10,950 nucleotides of DNA from positions 1 to 10,950 of the forward strand of contig JAFXOC010000282.1 in the NCBI GenBank assembly GCA_017529085.1, written 5' to 3'. The translations under genes and the position numbers were made by a program. Below, one piece after another: positions 6,659 through 10,950 of this stretch (positions are counted from its first letter, which is position 1; every line of letters begins with the position of its first letter). The notes below the pieces were generated by a model. The model made no database searches, was not told where the DNA came from, and saw nothing but the letters and a program-made list of their open reading frames with translations. The DNA comes from Selenomonadaceae bacterium. GTDB taxonomy: Bacteria > Bacillota > Negativicutes > Selenomonadales > Selenomonadaceae.

Positions 6659-7207
6659 TTATAAGAAAAATTCTCTATAAAACGATTTTCTCCAATCCTC
6701 ATAAGTCAATTCCATCGTCACCACTTCCTTAACTTTACCGCCTTTCTTTAATTTATGACTACTTATAATTTTACTTCCCATTAGCTTATTCATTTTTACA
6801 ACTCGCTCGTTATCCAAAAAAACATCTGTAACAGTTTTTTTTATTCCAAGAGTTTCAAAACCGTAATATAACAACAGCTCACCCGAATATATCCCCGCGT
6901 CAACCGGCAAATCCAATTCGGGGGCTAAATAACTGCCACCGTCTCCTGTTTTAGTTACAGGGTCATACTTAGTGTACCCCGCGTATCCTACGAGTTTATC
7001 TTGATACACAAAGGCAAAGTTCAAAGTGGGATCTTGCTCTTTAATTTTTTTAAACCACGCCAAATGTTCGTCCCACGTTATAATATGATCCGTTAACATT
7101 TTCGAGTGAATTTCGGGTGAGTTGCGCCACTCCAACAACTGCGACAAATCACTTTCTTCGATTTCTCTGATGGCGTAATCGCCTATACTTATATAAACTT
7201 TACTCAA
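6659..7207 (-). CDS. pseH: GNAT acetyltransferase, PseH-like (UDP-amino-sugar N-acetyltransferase)
   Basis: A 182-residue GNAT-fold protein. PseH acetylates the 4-amino group of UDP-4-amino-4,6-dideoxy-AltNAc with acetyl-CoA, the third step to pseudaminic acid. Visible similarities to PseH are LLEWRNSPEIHSKM (residues 24-37), an EHLAWFKKI segment from residue 47, FAFVYQDKLVGYAGYT, and a late FLDNERVVKMNKLMG. The acetyl-CoA loop is less canonical than usual (VDAGIYSGELLLYYGF), so substrate identity is likely rather than certain. The start is TTG 7207 with GGTGGGGA upstream; no ATG or GTG fits before the domain begins. Its position directly after pseI and pseG supports the PseH call. Another acyl donor, such as an acyl group from the ACP system, is possible. 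Confidence 0.72.
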   Translation of the reverse strand: MSKVYISIGDYAIREIEESDLSQLLEWRNSPEIHSKMLTDHIITWDEHLAWFKKIKEQDPTLNFAFVYQDKLVGYAGYTKYDPVTKTGDGGSYLAPELDLPVDAGIYSGELLLYYGFETLGIKKTVTDVFLDNERVVKMNKLMGSKIISSHKLKKGGKVKEVVTMELTYEDWRKSFYREFFL

Positions 7208-7231
7208 GCAATCCCCACCACGTTTCAGCTC

Positions 7232-8260
7232 TCAACCAATCATATCCCACGACAACGCCGTACCCCGCGCAATATCTCTATTTACCCTTTTTCCCAATAA
7301 CATCTCGTAATATTTTGGCGATAATCCAAGCCCCGGGCGAATACTGCGAAGATTTTTCTCCGTGAACGCGTCACCGACTTTCATGTCCTCGCAAACATAA
7401 AGACTACGCCTGCCGACTGAGCTTTCATGCCCCGATACGCCATAAGTGATTTTGCCCAAAGCCACATAAGCGTTCCGCGCTTCTTCAACCAATTGTTTCA
7501 TTTCGGAAGGATTTAATGAGAACGACGCGTCAACTCCGCCATCATCCCTTGATAAAGTAAAATGACGCTCAATTATACATCCGCCCAGCGCAATTGAAGC
7601 GATAGAAACACCGATACCCATGGTATGATCCGAAATTCCCACCGGACAATCAAAAAGCTGCTTCAAATGCGGAATCGTAAGTAAATTTGAATCCTCCACA
7701 GCCGCAGGATAAACGCTTGAGCATTTTAACAGCGCAACATCATCGCAACCGTTCGTTTTCGCCGCGCGTATGCACTCGTCAAGTTCCGCCACCGTAGCCA
7801 TCCCGGTTGAAACAAGCATTGGTTTTCCCGTAGAAGCCGCTTTCTTAATCAATGGAATGTCTACATTTTCAAAGGAAGCGATTTTATACGCCGGCGCATC
7901 CAGTTTTTCCAAAAATTCCACAGCCGACGCATCAAAAGGAGTACTAAAACCTATAATCCCCAGTTCTTTGCAACGCTTAAAAATTGGTTCGTGCCACTCC
8001 CACGGCGTATAAGCTTTTTGATAAAGCTCGTAAAGCGAATTACCGTACCATAAACTGTTGGGATCATCGATATAAAATTCATCTTCTTTTTTATCTATGG
8101 TCATGGTATCCGCCGTATAAGTTTGGAGCTTTATCGCGTCCACACCGGCATCCGCCGCAACTTCCACGATTTTTATGGCGCGTTCCAACGAATGGTTATG
8201 ATTGCCGGACATCTCGGCTATTACAAAAGGTTTGTTTCTCTGAAAAAAAGACTCCGACAT
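7232..8260 (-). CDS. pseI: Pseudaminic acid synthase PseI
   Basis: A 342-residue NeuB-family synthase. It condenses 2,4-diacetamido-2,4,6-trideoxy-L-altrose with phosphoenolpyruvate to give pseudaminic acid (Pse5Ac7Ac) in the cytoplasm. The N-terminal TIM-barrel domain carries FVIAEMSGNHNHSLERA (from residue 12) and KLQTYTADT (44-52). The AEMSGNHN and TYTADT forms are typical of PseI, whereas sialic/legionaminic synthases usually have an AEIG.NHNG-type motif. CPVGISDHTMGIG and IERHFTL follow. Residues ~280-342 form the SAF/antifreeze-like domain (RSLYVCEDMKVGDAF to DIARGTALSWDMIG). The ATG at 8260 is preferred over GTG 8269 because GAGGTGA lies 5 bases before the ATG and the GTG would fall inside it. 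It begins 5 bases after the pseG stop, so it is coupled to pseG. Confidence 0.93.
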   Translation of the reverse strand: MSESFFQRNKPFVIAEMSGNHNHSLERAIKIVEVAADAGVDAIKLQTYTADTMTIDKKEDEFYIDDPNSLWYGNSLYELYQKAYTPWEWHEPIFKRCKELGIIGFSTPFDASAVEFLEKLDAPAYKIASFENVDIPLIKKAASTGKPMLVSTGMATVAELDECIRAAKTNGCDDVALLKCSSVYPAAVEDSNLLTIPHLKQLFDCPVGISDHTMGIGVSIASIALGGCIIERHFTLSRDDGGVDASFSLNPSEMKQLVEEARNAYVALGKITYGVSGHESSVGRRSLYVCEDMKVGDAFTEKNLRSIRPGLGLSPKYYEMLLGKRVNRDIARGTALSWDMIG

Positions 8261-8265
8261 ACCGT

Positions 8266-8272
8266 TCACCTC
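8266..8272 (-). promoter_or_regulatory. Ribosome-binding site setting the pseI start
   Basis: GAGGTGA on the minus strand overlaps the TGA stop of pseG (8268-8266) and lies 5 bases before ATG 8260. It excludes GTG 8269 as the usual start. Confidence 0.75.
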
Positions 8273-9342
8273 GCATTCATTAAAATATCCGCTGCTCTAC
8301 CCTGTTTATGATTTTCAAACAGCTTACGCATCGCGTTTATCATTTTACCGTATAATTTGGAAGTTCTACAAATCTCTTTAACGGCGGATACTATATCTAA
8401 AGCGGATACGCTCTTTGATTCTCCAAGATACTTCCAAATACCTAACGAATCATAATACTCACCGCCGCCGGATTGATTGTCCGCTATTGAAACCACTAAG
8501 GAGGGCAACTCCAAAAAACATCGTTCCCAAGTAGCAGTACCCCCCGCGCCGATTGCCAAATCAGCGTTAGCCATAAGGGACGCCATATAATCAACCTGAT
8601 AATGATATTTCCACTTTTCGTGAGTCCGGCATCTATCGGCAATTTTCTCCGCATGCGGATTGCTGCCACCAACCGCCACATCTACGTATATTTCCGGAAA
8701 ATATTCCATAGCTTCCAAAGTCTTGCTTGTCTCGTCCGTCAAATCGGCGCCGCCGAAAAAAACAAGTATACGGTCAATACCGCCGTTTCTTTGTCGCATT
8801 TCCTTTTTTGCAACATAAAATTCGTCTCTCAAAAGGAGATAATCAAGCCCCATAAGAAGCGAACATTCTTTAGGAACAAGCCCCTCATAAACCTTTTCCC
8901 TATTAGGTGAAAAATTTTGATCCAACAGAGCGTCTACATTATGCTTCCGATTTGCCAAATCATCTATAGCCATGATGTGATTGACAAAAGGTCTCAGCAT
9001 ATTTTCCCAAGTTTCGTCTATGGCGTAACTATCGACTATCAGCCAATCAACTTTTTGAGGTCTGGAAATCGCGAAAATTGTCTCTTTCGCGTCCAATTCC
9101 TGCGATACGGTAAGCCACGTTGCGTAACCTTCAAGGTTAGGGTTCGCATCATGTTTAGGTAATGTCACAAGCGTAAACCCAAGACTTTTAATTAAGGAAC
9201 ATAGGTTCCCCTCCAAATTTCTGGAAACAAAGACTATATCGTAAACTCCCTTTTGGCGCAACTGTTCTGCTAAAGTCAGGCAACGCATTAAATGACCGCT
9301 ACCGATTAAGAACGAAGAGTCCACGCGTATAACAACACGCAT
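8266..9342 (-). CDS. pseG: UDP-2,4-diacetamido-2,4,6-trideoxy-L-altropyranose hydrolase PseG
   Basis: A 358-residue enzyme that releases UDP from UDP-2,4-diacetamido-2,4,6-trideoxy-L-altrose, the step before PseI. The N-terminus MRVVIRVDSSFLIGSGHLMR carries the R-x-D...GSGH signature, with His17 matching the known catalytic His of PseG. The C-terminal half is glycosyltransferase-B-like, with FFGGADLTDE (~195-204) and a nucleotide-binding GAGGTATWE (265-273) followed by LPSLVVSIADNQ. ATG 9342 is preferred over TTG 9348 because AAAGGGGAG lies 6 bases before the ATG. The length is typical of stand-alone PseG of the longer type. It is followed at once by pseI, and a broken acetyltransferase gene lies 34 bases upstream. 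Expression is presumably as part of the long operon. Confidence 0.93.
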   Translation of the reverse strand: MRVVIRVDSSFLIGSGHLMRCLTLAEQLRQKGVYDIVFVSRNLEGNLCSLIKSLGFTLVTLPKHDANPNLEGYATWLTVSQELDAKETIFAISRPQKVDWLIVDSYAIDETWENMLRPFVNHIMAIDDLANRKHNVDALLDQNFSPNREKVYEGLVPKECSLLMGLDYLLLRDEFYVAKKEMRQRNGGIDRILVFFGGADLTDETSKTLEAMEYFPEIYVDVAVGGSNPHAEKIADRCRTHEKWKYHYQVDYMASLMANADLAIGAGGTATWERCFLELPSLVVSIADNQSGGGEYYDSLGIWKYLGESKSVSALDIVSAVKEICRTSKLYGKMINAMRKLFENHKQGRAADILMNAR

Positions 9343-9348
9343 ATTCAA

Positions 9349-9357
9349 CTCCCCTTT
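9349..9357 (-). promoter_or_regulatory. Ribosome-binding site setting the pseG start
   Basis: AAAGGGGAG on the minus strand is 6 bases upstream of ATG 9342. It supports the ATG over the TTG two codons earlier. Confidence 0.75.
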
Positions 9358-9376
9358 CTACATCTCTTTCGCTTGA

Positions 9377-9927
9377 TTAGAATTTTTTATATTCATTTGC
9401 TAACCAGCCGTAACGATAGCCGTTAATGTACTCACCATCAGACATAACCTGTCGGCGAAAAACGCCTTCTCTCATAAAACCATTCTTTTCTAGGGCTTTA
9501 CAACTGCCAACAGCTTTTTCGTACGCCCCCGCTTCGATACGATGAAGATGAAGCTCGTGAAAACCAAAGTCACAAACCAAATTTATCGCTTGGGTGGCAA
9601 TCCCTTTATTCCACAATTCCTTTTCACCTATAAAATAACTTATATCCGCCAAACAATGTCACGAGTTAATCGGACCTATTTTAATATTTCCAATGTGCCG
9701 ATCGTCCGAATTTAGTCGAATTGCAAATAAAACGCTGTGATCGTTTTCCCGTTGAAACTCGACAAATTCTTGCACGGTTTTCAACGTTTGCTTGTTCCAT
9801 CTAACTTCTAAATATCGGTTTACCTCCGAATCGTTCAACCATGAAACATAGCGTGAATTGCAATCGCTCATTTCTATCTGACGAAGGGTTATACCCCCCC
9901 CCCAATATAAGTTTTGTCAGTAATCAT
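9377..9927 (-). pseudogene. GNAT acetyltransferase (RimJ/RimL-like), broken by a G10 tract frameshift and an in-frame TGA
   Basis: ATG 9927 (MITDKTYIGGG..., with AGAAAGGA upstream) runs into a G10 tract (9894-9903) and stops at GTA TAA. In the frame one base away the protein continues as GITLRQIEMSDCNSRYVSWL, then NDSEVNRYLEVRW, and HIGNIKIGPINS. It is then cut by TGA at 9661-9659 and resumes in the same frame as HCLADISYFIGEKELWNKG, IATQAI, ending at 9377. Read through, this is a complete GNAT of about 182-183 residues with the WNKGIATQAI acetyl-CoA loop. An open frame needs 8 or 11 G, and the TGA must also be removed; CGA (Arg) to TGA is the simplest origin. The family acetylates amino sugars or protein N-termini, and the setting between an aminotransferase and pseG suggests an amino sugar. 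Either the gene is decaying or one of the lesions is a sequencing error. Confidence 0.82.
9894..9903 (-). repeat. G10 homopolymer tract, probable phase-variation switch in the GNAT gene
   Basis: Ten C on the plus strand give ATT-G10-TATAA in the gene. Ten G lead to an immediate stop (GTA TAA). Eight or eleven G restore the frame GGT ATA ACC CTT into the acetyltransferase domain. The tract is followed by the same TATAA as the tract of methyltransferase B. Confidence 0.8.
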
Positions 9928-9946
9928 CAACTATTCCTTTCTGCCT

Positions 9947-10948
9947 TCACTTTATATTTCTCTTAAACACCGGATCAACTTTTCCGCCGAAAAGAATACC
10001 TTCCAAGCTGTCAGCTTCAATTGCTTGTTTTATTTTTTCGAAAGCCTTTTCCGTGGCTTCAAGGTAGGCATTAGCTTCTTTTTCCGTATGTGCGGCGTTT
10101 AAGTTATAAAATGCAAAAATCAAAATACCGCTGCTTATCATTTCCTGCGAATATATGGATTGAATATCAAGATACGACAACGAACCGTGACCCTCAAATG
10201 AAATTCCCGCATGCGCCGGAAGCCCCGTTACAGACAAAACATCTTGCAATTTATATTTGTCAACGAGTTTAACGACCCCGTTCCTTTGAATATTGCCTAT
10301 AGTTTTTATGTGTTCGTAAAATCCCGGTTGCTCCAAAATTTTTATTGTAGCCAAAGCCGCCGCCATTGAAACAGCGTCACCACCAAATGTGGTAGATACA
10401 AAAACACCTTCTTCTATTTGATCAAGCAACTCTTTGCGACCTGCAACGGCCGAAATGGCGTAACCGTTAGCCATGCCTTTACCGAAAGCGGCAAGATCGG
10501 GTTTGACCCCGTAAATTTCGGAAGCTCCCCCTAATGCGTCGCGAAATCCCGACACTACTTCGTCAAAGATAAGAATCGCTCCATACTTATGGGCAATTTC
10601 CTTTACGCCTTCAAGATAACCTGCCTTTGGACCGTTGCTTTGAATAGGTTCTAAAATAACAGCCGCTATATCGCGATTTTTCAGTTTTTCTTCTAAATCT
10701 TGCAAATCGTTATACTTAAAATTCCGAGTTAAATTTCGCACCGCTTCGGGTACGCCTTTGTGATTTTCAGATGCGCCTATAGACCAATCGTGCATACCAT
10801 GATAGCCTGACATTAAGACTTTTTCTTTCCCGGTATACGCTCTTGCAAGCCTTATCGCCGCCGTTGTAGCGTCGCTTCCGTTTTTTACGAAGCGAACCTT
10901 CTCTGCGCACGGTATAATCTGGCAAAGCTTCTCCGCCAACTCCGCTTC
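9947..10948 (-). CDS. Class III PLP-dependent aminotransferase (GSA-aminomutase-like), N-terminus outside the window
   Basis: The frame is open to the right edge and ends at TGA 9949-9947, giving about 333 residues of a protein usually 420-450 long. It belongs to aminotransferase class III and resembles glutamate-1-semialdehyde aminomutase. Visible motifs are VRFVKNGSDATTAAIRLARA, SGYHGMHDW, the PLP-phenol Asp motif IFDEVVSGFR, and the Schiff-base Lys in AFGKGMANGY (Lys codon about 10480-10478). STTFGGDAVSMAAA follows near the subunit-contact region. Housekeeping HemL is unlikely given the glycan setting and the changed active-site flank. It probably transfers an amino group to a keto-sugar or makes an amino-acyl precursor. 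It is not PseC, which is of the DegT/DnrJ family. The broken acetyltransferase gene begins 19 bases after its stop. Confidence 0.88.
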   Translation of the reverse strand, partial: EAELAEKLCQIIPCAEKVRFVKNGSDATTAAIRLARAYTGKEKVLMSGYHGMHDWSIGASENHKGVPEAVRNLTRNFKYNDLQDLEEKLKNRDIAAVILEPIQSNGPKAGYLEGVKEIAHKYGAILIFDEVVSGFRDALGGASEIYGVKPDLAAFGKGMANGYAISAVAGRKELLDQIEEGVFVSTTFGGDAVSMAAALATIKILEQPGFYEHIKTIGNIQRNGVVKLVDKYKLQDVLSVTGLPAHAGISFEGHGSLSYLDIQSIYSQEMISSGILIFAFYNLNAAHTEKEANAYLEATEKAFEKIKQAIEADSLEGILFGGKVDPVFKRNIK

Positions 10949-10950
10949 AA

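Noticed and set aside
8540..8545. G6 run in pseG as a further switch
   Set aside because: Six bases is short, it encodes the conserved GAGGTA nucleotide-binding loop, and the frame is intact.
9659..9661. UGA read as tryptophan or selenocysteine
   Set aside because: All other genes in the window read cleanly under the standard code, some end in TGA (pseG, the aminotransferase), and no selenocysteine-type hairpin was noticed. The gene is also frameshifted.
9947..10948. The class III aminotransferase as PseC
   Set aside because: PseC belongs to the DegT/DnrJ/EryC1 family; this protein has class III motifs (FDEVVSGFR, GKGMANG).

Overview
The window holds the 3' end of a long, leftward-transcribed (minus-strand) glycan-biosynthesis operon. 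It converges at its left edge on the tail of an unrelated plus-strand gene. The DNA looks AT-rich by eye, genes are closely packed, and Shine-Dalgarno sites are often strong (AGGAGG type). The operon combines pseudaminic acid (Pse) genes with ACP/KAS III genes and homopolymeric G tracts. That content recalls flagellin-glycosylation islands such as the one in Campylobacter jejuni. The strong ribosome-binding sites and structured intergenic repeats would also suit an anaerobic Firmicute, for example a Negativicute. The taxon cannot be fixed from this sequence.

Layout from right to left, in transcription order: the 3' part of a class III (GSA-type) aminotransferase (right edge to 9947); a broken GNAT acetyltransferase (9927-9377) with an off-frame G10 tract and an in-frame TGA; pseG (9342-8266); pseI (8260-7232); a PseH-like acetyltransferase (7207-6659); acyl carrier protein A (6588-6370); SDR A (6336-5566); a KAS III-like synthase (5554-4496); FkbM-type methyltransferase A (4506-3358, G9 tract, open); acyl carrier protein B (3307-3089); SDR B (3084-2326); FkbM-type methyltransferase B (2304-1167, G10 tract, frameshifted); and SDR C (1125-373). 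Positions 119-372 are non-coding and contain hairpins. Positions 2-118 are the end of a plus-strand gene that resembles the tail of Rpn/PD-(D/E)XK nucleases.

PseG, PseI and probably PseH make CMP-Pse precursors; PseB, PseC and PseF are not in the window and could lie upstream. The ACP, KAS III and SDR genes look like a small dedicated acyl-building pathway. The two methyltransferases could O-methylate that acyl group or the sugar. This link is inference.

The most notable observation is that three genes of one operon carry long G tracts (10, 9 and 10 G) near their 5' ends. Two are out of frame and one is in frame. The two methyltransferases are paralogues with the tract at the equivalent Gly-Gly-Gly position: G9 is open and G10 is closed. 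This is the signature of phase variation by slipped-strand mispairing, and it predicts a surface glycan whose methylation, and formerly perhaps acylation, switches on and off. The ACP-SDR-methyltransferase order occurs twice in a row, which suggests duplication of a module.
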